Source of the DNA: Pseudorhodoferax aquiterrae
Lineage (GTDB): Bacteria > Pseudomonadota > Gammaproteobacteria > Burkholderiales > Burkholderiaceae_C
Assembly (NCBI RefSeq): GCF_014652235.1
Contig: NZ_BMYK01000039.1
Span: 1-41,328 of the forward strand
Length of the DNA stretch: 41,328 nucleotides
Reading direction: 5' to 3'
Position numbers and translations under genes: made by a program. Shown in pieces: positions 22,469-33,411 of the stretch (positions within the stretch are counted from its first letter, which is position 1; the number at the start of each line of letters is the position of its first letter). The notes below the pieces were generated by a model, which saw only the letters and a program-made list of their open reading frames with translations, did no database searches and was not told the DNA's origin.

Positions 22469-24169
22469 ATGACGAACGAAGAGATCCTGGCCCAGTACGG
22501 TCCGCGCGAGGCCATGGAGTACGACGTGGTCGTCGTCGGCGGCGGCCCCGGCGGCCTGGCCACGGCGATCCGCCTGAAGCAGCTGGCCGCGGAAAAGGGC
22601 AACGACATTTCCGTCGTCGTGCTCGAGAAGGGTTCCGAGCCCGGTGCCCATATCCTGTCGGGCGCCATCATGGATCCCAAGGCGCTGACCGAGCTGATCC
22701 CCGACTGGAAGGAAAAAGGTGCGCCGCTGACCCAGCCCGTCACCGACGACGCCTTCATGTTCCTGTCCGAGCGGGGCGGCGTGCGCACGCCCAACTTCCT
22801 GCTGCCCGAGTGCTTCCAGAACCACGGCAACTACATCGTGCGCCTGGGCTTCGTGGTCAAGTGGCTGGGCGAGCAGGCCGAGGCCCTGGGCGTGGAGATC
22901 TTCCCGGGCTTCGCCGCGGCCGAAGTGCTCTACAACGACGATGGCTCCGTCAAGGGCGTGGCCACCGGCAACCTGGGCGTGGGCAAGGACGGCCAGCCCA
23001 CCGACGAGTTCCAGCTCGGCATGGAGTTGCACGCCAAGTACACGGTGTTCGCCGAAGGCGCGCGCGGCCACCTGGGCCGCCAGCTCATCGCGCGCTACAA
23101 GCTCGACGAAGGCCGCGACCCGCCGAGCTTCGGCCTGGGCGTCAAGGAACTCTGGGAGATCGACCCGGCCCGCCACCAGCCCGGCCTGGTGCTGCACAGC
23201 GCCGGCTGGCCGCTGGACAACAACACCTATGGCGGCGCCTTCCTCTACCACCTGGACAACAACCAGGTCGCGCTGGGCTTCATCACGGGCCTGGGCTACA
23301 GCAACCCCTACCTGAGCCCGTTCGAGGAGATGCAGCGCTGGAAGACGCACCCGAACATCCGCTGGTACCTGGAGGGCGACGAGTCCAAGGGCATCAAGCA
23401 CGGCAAGCGCCTGGCCTACGGCGCGCGCGCCATCAACGCCAGCGGCCTGCTGTCCCTGCCCAAGACCGTGTTCCCGGGCGGCGCGCTGATCGGCTGCGAG
23501 GCCGGCTACCTCAACGTGGGCCGCATCAAGGGCAGCCACGCCGCGATCAAGACCGGCATGCTGGCGGCCGAGGCCGCCTACGATGCCGTGCAGGCCGGCC
23601 GCCAGCACGACGAACTGACGGCCTACCCCGAGGCCTTCGAGAAGAGCTGGCTCTACACCGAGCTCAACAAGGACCGCAACTTCAAGAACTGGTTCAAGAA
23701 GGGCCTCACCGTGGCCACGGTCATGAACGGCTTCGAGCAGTTCGTGCTCAAGGGCAAGATGCCCTGGACACTGCACCGCACCCAGCCCGACCACGCCATG
23801 CTCAAGCCGGCGGCCGAATGCAAGCCCATCGTCTACCCCAAGCCCGATGGCAAGCTGACCTTCGACCGGCTGTCCAGCGTGTTCATCAGCAACACCAACC
23901 ACAACGAGCACCAGCCGGCCCACCTCACGCTCAAGGACGCCAGCGTGCCGGTCAACGTGAACCTGGCCAAGTACGCCGGGCCCGAGGCGCGCTACTGCCC
24001 GGCCGGGGTCTACGAGTTCGTGAAGGACGAGGGCACGCAGAAGGACCGGTTGCAGATCAACGCGCAGAACTGCGTGCACTGCAAGACCTGCGACATCAAG
24101 GACCCGACGCAGAACATCGTCTGGGTCACGCCCGAAGGCGGCGGCGGGCCGAACTACGCGGGCATGTGA
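22469..24169 (+). CDS. Electron transfer flavoprotein-ubiquinone oxidoreductase
   Basis: A membrane-associated FAD and 4Fe-4S protein that passes electrons from ETF (acyl-CoA and other dehydrogenases) to ubiquinone. The 566 residues hold the FAD-binding VVVVGGGPGGLATA (about residues 20-33), ALIGCEAGYLNVGRIKGSHAAIKTG and the C-terminal cluster ligands C510, C535, C538 and C541 (YCPAGVYE and NCVHCKTCDIKDP). Length and C-terminal motif match the bacterial family closely. It is divergent from the SDR-thioesterase pair, consistent with acyl-CoA oxidation. Confidence 0.97.
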   Translation: MTNEEILAQYGPREAMEYDVVVVGGGPGGLATAIRLKQLAAEKGNDISVVVLEKGSEPGAHILSGAIMDPKALTELIPDWKEKGAPLTQPVTDDAFMFLSERGGVRTPNFLLPECFQNHGNYIVRLGFVVKWLGEQAEALGVEIFPGFAAAEVLYNDDGSVKGVATGNLGVGKDGQPTDEFQLGMELHAKYTVFAEGARGHLGRQLIARYKLDEGRDPPSFGLGVKELWEIDPARHQPGLVLHSAGWPLDNNTYGGAFLYHLDNNQVALGFITGLGYSNPYLSPFEEMQRWKTHPNIRWYLEGDESKGIKHGKRLAYGARAINASGLLSLPKTVFPGGALIGCEAGYLNVGRIKGSHAAIKTGMLAAEAAYDAVQAGRQHDELTAYPEAFEKSWLYTELNKDRNFKNWFKKGLTVATVMNGFEQFVLKGKMPWTLHRTQPDHAMLKPAAECKPIVYPKPDGKLTFDRLSSVFISNTNHNEHQPAHLTLKDASVPVNVNLAKYAGPEARYCPAGVYEFVKDEGTQKDRLQINAQNCVHCKTCDIKDPTQNIVWVTPEGGGGPNYAGM

Positions 24170-24233
24170 GCCCGGCCTGCGCGGTGCACAGCATCGCGCA
24201 GCACACCAAACCGGTGCAAACGCGTATACCGTT

Positions 24234-24250
24234 CTGGCACTTGAATTGCT
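24234..24250 (+). promoter_or_regulatory. Sigma-54 promoter upstream of the AGCS symporter
   Basis: CTGGCACTTGAATTGCT matches the sigma-54 (-24/-12) consensus YTGGCAC-N5-TTGCW with the invariant GG and GC at the correct 10-base separation. Only the bases just after TGGCAC differ from the best consensus. The expected start would be near 24261, about 24 bases before the symporter ATG. It implies control by an enhancer-binding activator, probably nitrogen- or carbon-related. Confidence 0.75.
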
Positions 24251-24284
24251 AAGGTCCAGGCCTCCGCAATCAAAACTGCATGTC

Positions 24285-25754
24285 ATGACAGAAATCGTCA
24301 GCACCTTGAACGGCTACGTCTGGAGCAAGGCACTCATCTACCTGTGCCTGGGCGTTGGCTTGTACTTCTCGATCCGCACACGCTTCATGCAAGTGCGCGG
24401 CTTCAAGGAAATGATCCGGCTCATGTTCAAGGGCGAGAAGTCGCCGGCCGGCGTCTCTTCTTTCCAGGCCTTGGCCATGTCGCTGTCAGGCCGCGTGGGC
24501 ACTGGCAACATCGCCGGCGTGGCCACCGCCATCACCTTCGGCGGCCCTGGCGCGGTGTTCTGGATGTGGATGGTCGCCTTCCTCGGCGCCTCCACAGCCT
24601 ATGTCGAATCGACGCTGGGACAGATCTACAAGGAGAAGGACGAATCCGGCCAGTACCGTGGCGGCCCGGCCTACTACATCGAGAAGGCCATGGGCCAGAA
24701 GTGGTACGCCTGGATCTTCGCCGTCGCCACGGTGATCGCCACAGGCCTGCTGCTGCCGGGCGTGCAGGCCAACAGCATCGCCTCGAGCGTGGACAACGCG
24801 TGGGGCGTGGCACCGGCCGTCACGGCTGGGGTGCTGGCCATCGCGCTGGGCTTCATCATCTTCGGCGGCGTCAAGCGCATCGCGGCATTCGCCGAGGTGG
24901 TCGTGCCCTTCATGGCGCTGGGCTACATCCTGATCGCGCTGGTCATCGTGACCATCAATGCCGACCAGATCCCTTCGATGGTCGCGCTGATCTTCAAGAG
25001 CGCCTTCGGCCTGGAAGCCGGCTTCGGCGCCGTGCTGGGCCTGGCGGTGGAATGGGGCGTCAAGCGCGGCGTGTACTCCAACGAGGCCGGCCAGGGCACG
25101 GGCCCCCACCCCGCGGCAGCCGCCGAAGTCTCGCACCCGGCCAAGCAGGGCTATGTGCAGGCGTTCTCCGTCTACATCGACACGCTGTTCGTCTGCTCGG
25201 CCACGGCCTTCATGGTGCTGTCCACTGGCATGTACAACGTCAAGGCCCCTGACGGCGCCATGCTCGTCGACAAACTTCCCGGCATGGCCGCCGGCCCGGG
25301 CTATACGCAGGCCGCCGTCGAGTCGGTGATGCCCGGCTTCGGTGCGAGTTTCGTCGCACTGGCGCTGATGTTCTTCGCCTTCACGACCATCATCGCTTAC
25401 TACTACATGGCCGAGACCAACCTCAGCTACATCAACCGGCAGGCGCACAAGCCCTGGATGAGCTTCGTGCTCAAAATCGTGCTGATCGTCGCCGTGGTCT
25501 ACGGTGCCATCCGAAGCGCCGGCGTCGCCTGGGACCTCGGCGACCTGGGCGTGGGCATCATGGCCTGGCTCAACATCGTGGCCATCCTGATCCTGCAGAA
25601 GCCGGCCCTGGCCTGTCTGCGTGACTACGAGGCGCAGAAGAAGGCCGGCAAGGACCCGATCTTCGACCCCGATGCCCTGGGCATCAAGAACGCCGACCTG
25701 TGGCGCGAGATCCGCCAGCGCCAGATCACGGCCGCAGGCAAGTCCAAGTCGTAG
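24285..25754 (+). CDS. Sodium:alanine/glycine symporter, AGCS family
   Basis: An inner-membrane secondary transporter that imports small neutral amino acids (alanine, glycine or D-alanine) with a sodium ion. The 489 residues hold about 11 hydrophobic segments. The AGCS signature is visible: SSFQALAMSLSGRVGTGNIAGVATAI (residues about 60-86) and GGPGAVFWMWMVAFLG. GVYSNEAGQGTGPHPAAAAEV near residue 265 is also diagnostic. It sits behind a sigma-54 type promoter and ahead of a strong terminator. The proximity of the glycine cleavage operon makes glycine a reasonable substrate, but specificity is not readable. Confidence 0.93.
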   Translation: MTEIVSTLNGYVWSKALIYLCLGVGLYFSIRTRFMQVRGFKEMIRLMFKGEKSPAGVSSFQALAMSLSGRVGTGNIAGVATAITFGGPGAVFWMWMVAFLGASTAYVESTLGQIYKEKDESGQYRGGPAYYIEKAMGQKWYAWIFAVATVIATGLLLPGVQANSIASSVDNAWGVAPAVTAGVLAIALGFIIFGGVKRIAAFAEVVVPFMALGYILIALVIVTINADQIPSMVALIFKSAFGLEAGFGAVLGLAVEWGVKRGVYSNEAGQGTGPHPAAAAEVSHPAKQGYVQAFSVYIDTLFVCSATAFMVLSTGMYNVKAPDGAMLVDKLPGMAAGPGYTQAAVESVMPGFGASFVALALMFFAFTTIIAYYYMAETNLSYINRQAHKPWMSFVLKIVLIVAVVYGAIRSAGVAWDLGDLGVGIMAWLNIVAILILQKPALACLRDYEAQKKAGKDPIFDPDALGIKNADLWREIRQRQITAAGKSKS

Positions 25755-25812
25755 TACAAATCCCGAGGCGCGGCAGCGCGCTTCTGAGGCATATTCCCTC
25801 CCGTTCGTGAAC

Positions 25813-25840
25813 GCGGCGCCATCGGGGCGCCGCTTTTTTT
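25813..25840 (+). terminator. Intrinsic terminator after the AGCS symporter
   Basis: The stem GCGGCGCC (25813-25820) pairs with GGCGCCGC (25826-25833) and is followed directly by seven T. It separates the symporter transcript from the TRAP transporter genes. Confidence 0.9.
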
Positions 25841-25863
25841 GCACATCAGGGAGATACAAGAGC

Positions 25864-26835
25864 ATGCAACTGACCCGCATCGCTGCCGGCCTCGTGCTGG
25901 GAATGGGCCTGGCCTGCGCCGCCTTCGCGCAGACCACCATGAAGATCAGCATCTCGACCGCGCAGAACTCGCACCAGGGCATCGCCATCGACACCTTCGC
26001 CAAGGAAGTCGAGAAGCGCACCAATGGCCGCTACAAGGTGCAGACCTTCTACAACGGCGCGCTGGGCGGCGAGCGCGAGTCCATCGAGGCCGTGCAGCTC
26101 GGCACGCAGGAACTGGCCTTCTCCTCGAGCGGCCCGGTGCCCAATTTCGTGCCCGAGACCAAGATCCTGGACGTGCCCTTCCTGTTCCGCGACAAGGCCC
26201 ACGCGCGCGCCGTGCTCGATGGCCCCATCGGCCAGGAGCTGCTGGCCAAGTTCGACGCCAAGGGTTTCAAGGCCCTGGCCTGGGCCGAGAACGGCTTTCG
26301 CCACATGACCAACTCCAAGCGCGACATCAAGGGCCCCGAAGACCTCAAGGGCCTGAAGATGCGCACCATGGAGAACCCGGTCCACATCGCGGCCTACAAG
26401 AGCTTCGGCATCATCACCACGCCCATGGCCTTCCCCGAGGTCTTCACGGCCCTGCAGCAGGGCACGGTGGACGGCCAGGAGAACCCGCTGTCGGTCATCA
26501 TCTCGGCCAAGTTCGAGCAGGTGCAAAAGCACCTCTCGCTGACCGGCCATGTCTACTCGCCGGCCATCTTCGTGATGAATAAGGCCGCCTTCGACAAGCT
26601 CAGCGCGGCCGACAAGCAGGCCTTCATCGACGCCGCCAAGGAAGGCACCAAGGCCAACCGCGCACGCGTGGACGAGGACGACGCCAAGGGCGTGGCCGAC
26701 CTGCGCGCCAAGGGCATGACCGTCATCGACAACCTGGACAAGGCCAAGTTCGTGAACGCGCTGGCCACGGCCAATGCGCAGTTCGAGAAGGACTTCGGCA
26801 AGGCCAACCTGGACAAGATCCGCGCCGTCCAGTAA
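25864..26835 (+). CDS. dctP: TRAP transporter substrate-binding protein, DctP family
   Basis: The periplasmic solute receptor of a tripartite ATP-independent (TRAP) transporter. It has a signal peptide (about residues 1-23, MQLTRIAAGLVLGMGLACAAFAQ) and the DctP fold. The family arginine that binds the substrate carboxylate is R167 in LKMRTMENPVH, and FTALQQGTVDGQENPL is the conserved binding-site helix. The 323-residue length is typical. The substrate is probably a carboxylate but is not identifiable. It is followed by a terminator hairpin and then dctQ and dctM. A GGGAGATAC ribosome site lies upstream. Confidence 0.93.
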   Translation: MQLTRIAAGLVLGMGLACAAFAQTTMKISISTAQNSHQGIAIDTFAKEVEKRTNGRYKVQTFYNGALGGERESIEAVQLGTQELAFSSSGPVPNFVPETKILDVPFLFRDKAHARAVLDGPIGQELLAKFDAKGFKALAWAENGFRHMTNSKRDIKGPEDLKGLKMRTMENPVHIAAYKSFGIITTPMAFPEVFTALQQGTVDGQENPLSVIISAKFEQVQKHLSLTGHVYSPAIFVMNKAAFDKLSAADKQAFIDAAKEGTKANRARVDEDDAKGVADLRAKGMTVIDNLDKAKFVNALATANAQFEKDFGKANLDKIRAVQ

Positions 26836-26856
26836 CGGCCGGCCCTCCACGTCCAC

Positions 26857-26879
26857 GCCCGCAGCCGCGGGCTTTTTTT
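26857..26879 (+). terminator. Terminator-like hairpin between dctP and dctQ
   Basis: The stem GCCCGC-AGCC-GCGGGC (26857-26872) is followed by seven T (26873-26879), then dctQ starts 18 bases later. Such partial terminators between binding protein and membrane genes commonly give excess receptor over membrane subunits. Confidence 0.75.
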
Positions 26880-26896
26880 GTTTTGTCGGGACCGCC

Positions 26897-27391
26897 ATGC
26901 GACAACTGTTCCTGCGCGTCGAGCGCACCACCACCTTCATCGCCCTGGCCGGCGCCTGCGCCATGCTGGCCATCGCCGCCGCACTGGGCGTGTTCCAGAT
27001 CCTCACGCGCTTCGTGCTCGAGCAGCCGGCCGAGTGGACCGAAGTCCTGATCCGCTTCGCGCTGATCTGGATGGTGTTCCTGGGCATCCCGCTGGCCTTC
27101 CGCCAGGGCGCCATGGTCAGCGTGGACGTGCTGTACCGCTGGAGCCCGCCGCGGGTGCGGCGCTGGCTCGACGCCGTCGTGGCACTGGCCGCCCTGGCGC
27201 TGGTCGGCGTGATCGTCTGGTGGGGCTGGGACTACGCGCAGCGCGGCAGCGTGCAGACCATGGCAGGGCTGGAGAGCCTGTCCATGTTCTGGGCCTACCT
27301 GGCCATGCCGGTCGGCGGGCTGTTCTGCGCGCTGGGCATCATCGGCAACTGGCTCGATCCGCAGCGCAACGAGCTCGAGACGGCGCAGTAA
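26897..27391 (+). CDS. dctQ: TRAP transporter small permease, DctQ family
   Basis: The small membrane subunit of the TRAP transporter, 164 residues with four hydrophobic segments. The family features are a first helix with LAGACAMLAIAAALGVFQI, the conserved EQPAEWTEVLIRFALIWMVFLG block (about residues 41-62), GAMVSVDVLY, and a last helix ending in GLFCALGIIGNW. It links the periplasmic receptor to DctM. The gap to dctM is 33 bases. Confidence 0.92.
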   Translation: MRQLFLRVERTTTFIALAGACAMLAIAAALGVFQILTRFVLEQPAEWTEVLIRFALIWMVFLGIPLAFRQGAMVSVDVLYRWSPPRVRRWLDAVVALAALALVGVIVWWGWDYAQRGSVQTMAGLESLSMFWAYLAMPVGGLFCALGIIGNWLDPQRNELETAQ

Positions 27392-27424
27392 GCACCACGA
27401 CAGGAACAAAGAACAAGGACCGCC

Positions 27425-28702
27425 ATGACCCCCGTCATGATCTCCACCATGGTGCTGTGCTTCGCGCTCACCATCTCGGTGGCCGTCTCCATCGGCCTGG
27501 CCTCGGTGCTTGGCATCCAGGTCGCCAACATCAACATGCTGATCTCCGTGAAGGAGATGTTCGGCGCCATCAACAAGTTCCCGCTCGCGGCCATCCCCTT
27601 CTTCATCCTGGCGGGCAACCTCATGGAAACCGGCGGCATCTCGCGCCGCCTGGTCGAGTTCGCCAAGAGCCTGGTCGGCGGCGTGCAGGGCGGCCTGCCC
27701 ATGACTTGCGTGCTGACCTGCATGATCTTCGCGGCCGTGTCGGGCTCCTCGGTGGCGACCACCTTCGCCATCGGCGCCATCCTGATCCCGGCGCTGATCA
27801 AGCACGGCTACCCGACCAGCTACGCGGCCGCGCTGCAGGCCACGAGCGCGGAGCTGGGCGTGGTCATCCCGCCCTCCATCCCGCTGATCCTGTACGGCGT
27901 CAGCGCCGAGGTGTCGATCGGCGAACTGTTCGTCGCCGGCTTCGGTCCCGGCATCCTGATCAGCGGCGCGCTGATGCTGTTCGTCTGGCTCTACTGCAAG
28001 TGGAAGGGCTGGGGCAAGCAGGACGGCGAAGGCCGGCTCGGCGTGGTGGCCGCCACCTGGCAGGCGGGCTGGGCGCTGCTGATGCCCGTCATCATCCTGG
28101 GCGGCATCTACGGCGGCGTGTTCACGCCCACCGAGGCCTCGGCCGTCGCGGTGCTCTACGCGCTGGTCGTGGGCATGCTGATCTACCGCGAGATCGGCCT
28201 GCGCGACCTGTTCCCCATCCTGCGCAAGTCGGTGGTGTCCTCGGCCGTGATCATGTTCATCATCGCCAACGCCGGGCTGTTCGCCTTCCTGATCACGCGG
28301 GCCGGGGTGCCGGACGCCATCGGCCGCTGGCTGGAAGCCGTGCTGCAGTCGCCCGCGCTGTTCCTGCTGGGCGTGAACGCGGCGCTGTTCGTGATCGGCA
28401 TGTTCATCGAGACCAGCGCGGCCATCATCGTGCTGGCGCCCATCCTCGCGCCCGTGGCCGTGCACTTCGGTGTCGACCCGGTGCACTTCGGGCTCATCAT
28501 GGTGGTCAACCTGGCACTGGGCATGATCACGCCGCCCTTCGGCGTGAACCTGTTCGCGGCCTGCACGGTGGCGCGCATCCCGCTGGACCGCATCATCGGG
28601 CACCTGATCCCCTTCGTGCTCGTGATCCTGGCCTGCCTGCTGGTGATCACCTACGTGCCGAGCGTTTCGCTGGCCTTGCGCGACCTGGCCTTCGCGAAAT
28701 AG
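27425..28702 (+). CDS. dctM: TRAP transporter large permease, DctM family
   Basis: The sodium-coupled channel subunit of the TRAP system, 425 residues with about 12 hydrophobic segments. The family motifs are IPFFILAGNLMETGGISRRLVEFA, SGSSVATTFAIGAILIPALIKHGY, TSAELGVVIPPSIPLILYGV and TPTEASAVAVLYALVVG. The last gene of the dctPQM set, it ends 28 bases before the glycine riboswitch, so read-through from it into gcvT would pass the riboswitch. Confidence 0.95.
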   Translation: MTPVMISTMVLCFALTISVAVSIGLASVLGIQVANINMLISVKEMFGAINKFPLAAIPFFILAGNLMETGGISRRLVEFAKSLVGGVQGGLPMTCVLTCMIFAAVSGSSVATTFAIGAILIPALIKHGYPTSYAAALQATSAELGVVIPPSIPLILYGVSAEVSIGELFVAGFGPGILISGALMLFVWLYCKWKGWGKQDGEGRLGVVAATWQAGWALLMPVIILGGIYGGVFTPTEASAVAVLYALVVGMLIYREIGLRDLFPILRKSVVSSAVIMFIIANAGLFAFLITRAGVPDAIGRWLEAVLQSPALFLLGVNAALFVIGMFIETSAAIIVLAPILAPVAVHFGVDPVHFGLIMVVNLALGMITPPFGVNLFAACTVARIPLDRIIGHLIPFVLVILACLLVITYVPSVSLALRDLAFAK

Positions 28703-28716
28703 CCCTGGCCCGTGGT

Positions 28717-28722
28717 TAGAAT
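28717..28722 (+). promoter_or_regulatory. Possible -10 element for the gcv leader
   Basis: TAGAAT at 28717-28722 lies just after the dctM stop and about nine bases before the riboswitch. No convincing -35 hexamer is visible at 16-18 bp, so this is a weak suggestion for the start of the gcv transcript. Confidence 0.3.
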
Positions 28723-28730
28723 CCCCGCCG

Positions 28731-28916
28731 TCAGGAGAGAGCCCTTCTCGCAAGGGCCGCCGACGGCGCAGGCTCACCCCCGAACGCTCAGGCAAAAAGA
28801 CTGACCCAGGTCTTGTGAAGACCTTCCTCACTGGAGAGAGGCCCGCCCCGAGCGGGCCCACCGAAGGGGCAAACCGCGCAAGCGGCGAATCTCTCAGGTA
28901 AAGCGGACAGCGAGGC
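28731..28916 (+). ncRNA. Tandem glycine riboswitch
   Basis: Two complete glycine aptamers precede gcvT. The first (about 28731-28810) begins with GGAGAGA and has GCCGACGGCGCAGGCTCACC with a CGCTCAGGCAAAAAGACTGA tail. The second (about 28829-28915) begins CTGGAGAGAGG and has CACCGAAGGGGCAAACCGCG with ATCTCTCAGGTAAAGCGGAC. These are the invariant blocks of the gcvT RNA family, joined by an 18-base linker. Glycine binding turns on expression of downstream gcv genes in known examples. It ends about 54 bases before the gcvT start. Confidence 0.96.
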
Positions 28917-28969
28917 AGCCCATGGCGCTTGTCGTGCCATGCCGTGTATCTGCCTCCGGGAAGCCCGCC

Positions 28970-30094
28970 ATGTCCTCCGACGCCTTGCTGCACACCCCCC
29001 TGCACGCCCTGCACCTCGAACTGGGCGCGCGCATGGTTCCTTTCGCCGGCTACAGCATGCCGGTGCAATACCCCAAGGGCCTGATGGCCGAGCACCTACA
29101 CGTGCGGGCCGCGGCCGGCCTGTTCGACGTCTCGCACATGGGGCAGCTGAGGCTGGAGGGACCCGATGCAGCCGCCGCGTTCGAAACACTCGTTCCGGTC
29201 GACGTGCTGGGCCTCGGGCTCGACAAGCAGCGCTATGGCCTGCTGCTGCTTGAGAACGGCGGCATCCTCGACGACTTGATGTTCGTGAACCGCGGCGAGC
29301 ACCTGTTCGTGATCGTCAACGGTGCCTGCAAGGTGGCGGACACCGCGCACATCCAGGCCCGCATCGGCCAGCGCTGCGCCGTGGTTCCGATCCCCGAGCA
29401 CGGCCTGCTCGCGCTGCAGGGCCCCAAGGCTGTCGATGCCCTGGCCCGCGTGGTGCCGGGCGTCGACAAGCTGGTCTTCATGACCGGCGCCGCATTCGAC
29501 TGGAACGGCGCCGCGCTCTACATCACGCGCAGCGGCTACACGGGCGAAGACGGCTTCGAGATCTCCGTGCCCGGCCCCTGGGCCGAATCCCTGGCCCGCG
29601 CGCTCTTGGCCCAGCCCGAGGTGCTGCCCATCGGCCTGGGCGCACGCAACTCGCTGCGCCTGGAAGCCGGCCTGTGCCTGTACGGCAACGACATCGACAC
29701 CACCACCACGCCGGTCGAGGCCGGTCTGAACTGGGCCCTGCAGAAGGTGCGCCGCACGGGCGGCGCTCGCGCGGGTGGCTTCGCCGGTGCCGACAAGGTG
29801 CTGGCGCAACTCGATGGCGGCGCGCCCGTGCAGCGCAAGCGCGTGGGCCTGGTTGCGCTGGAGCGCGTGCCCGTGCGCGAGCACACGGCGTTGCAGTCCA
29901 CGGACGGCCAGGCCATCGGCGAAGTCACGAGCGGTCTGCTCGCCCCCAGCGTCGACAAGCCCATCGCCATGGCCTACGTGCGCACGGAATTTGCTGCACC
30001 GGGCACCAGGCTCAACGCCATCGTGCGCGGCAAGCCCGTGCCCATGGAAGTCGTGACCATGCCCTTCACCCCGCCGCGCTACCACCGCGGCTGA
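28970..30094 (+). CDS. gcvT: Aminomethyltransferase (glycine cleavage T protein)
   Basis: Transfers the methylene group from aminomethyl-lipoyl GcvH to tetrahydrofolate, releasing ammonia and 5,10-methylene-THF. The 374-residue length fits. Signature blocks are MVPFAGYSMPVQYPKGLMAEHLHVR, LFDVSHMGQ, YTGEDGFEI, and GARNSLRLEAGLCLYGNDI. The start at 28970 gives the usual N terminus (MSSDALLHTPLHALH). A start at 28922 would add 16 unlikely residues and place the codon almost on the riboswitch end. It is the first gene of gcvTHP, controlled by the tandem glycine riboswitch. Confidence 0.96.
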   Translation: MSSDALLHTPLHALHLELGARMVPFAGYSMPVQYPKGLMAEHLHVRAAAGLFDVSHMGQLRLEGPDAAAAFETLVPVDVLGLGLDKQRYGLLLLENGGILDDLMFVNRGEHLFVIVNGACKVADTAHIQARIGQRCAVVPIPEHGLLALQGPKAVDALARVVPGVDKLVFMTGAAFDWNGAALYITRSGYTGEDGFEISVPGPWAESLARALLAQPEVLPIGLGARNSLRLEAGLCLYGNDIDTTTTPVEAGLNWALQKVRRTGGARAGGFAGADKVLAQLDGGAPVQRKRVGLVALERVPVREHTALQSTDGQAIGEVTSGLLAPSVDKPIAMAYVRTEFAAPGTRLNAIVRGKPVPMEVVTMPFTPPRYHRG

Positions 30095-30121
30095 ACGATT
30101 CCCCCAACCCGAGGACAACCC

Positions 30122-30490
30122 ATGATCAAGTACACCGAAGACCACGAATGGCTCGAGGTCGATGGCGACACCGCCACCGTCGGCATCACCGTGCACGCGC
30201 AGGACGCGCTGGGCGATGTGGTGTTCGTCGACCTGCCGGCCGTCGGCGCCACGCTGGCGCAAAAGGACGTGGCCGGCGTCGTCGAATCGGTCAAGGCCGC
30301 GGCCGACGTCTACATGCCGGTCGACGGCGAGATCGTGGAGGTCAACGAAGCCTTGCGCGCCGACCCGGCGCTGGCCAACAGCGACCCGCTGGGCGCCGGC
30401 TGGTTCTTCAAGGTCAAGCTGTCGAACGCCGCGCAACTGGACGCGCTGCTCGACGAGACCGCCTACAACGCCTTCGCTGCAAATAGCTAA
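30122..30490 (+). CDS. gcvH: Glycine cleavage system H protein (lipoyl carrier)
   Basis: The lipoylated shuttle of the glycine cleavage system, carrying the aminomethyl group between P and T proteins. The 122 residues hold the lipoyl site K58 in [14 protein letters not shown], flanked by [16 protein letters not shown] and [10 protein letters not shown]. The N terminus [21 protein letters not shown] is typical. Gaps are 27 bases from gcvT and 22 bases to gcvP, consistent with one operon. Confidence 0.97.
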   Translation: MIKYTEDHEWLEVDGDTATVGITVHAQDALGDVVFVDLPAVGATLAQKDVAGVVESVKAAADVYMPVDGEIVEVNEALRADPALANSDPLGAGWFFKVKLSNAAQLDALLDETAYNAFAANS

Positions 30491-30512
30491 CTGATACCGG
30501 ATCCTGCGCGCC

Positions 30513-33389
<2,877 letters not shown>

Positions 33390-33411
33390 TGGCGACCGCG
33401 GGCGGCGCGCG

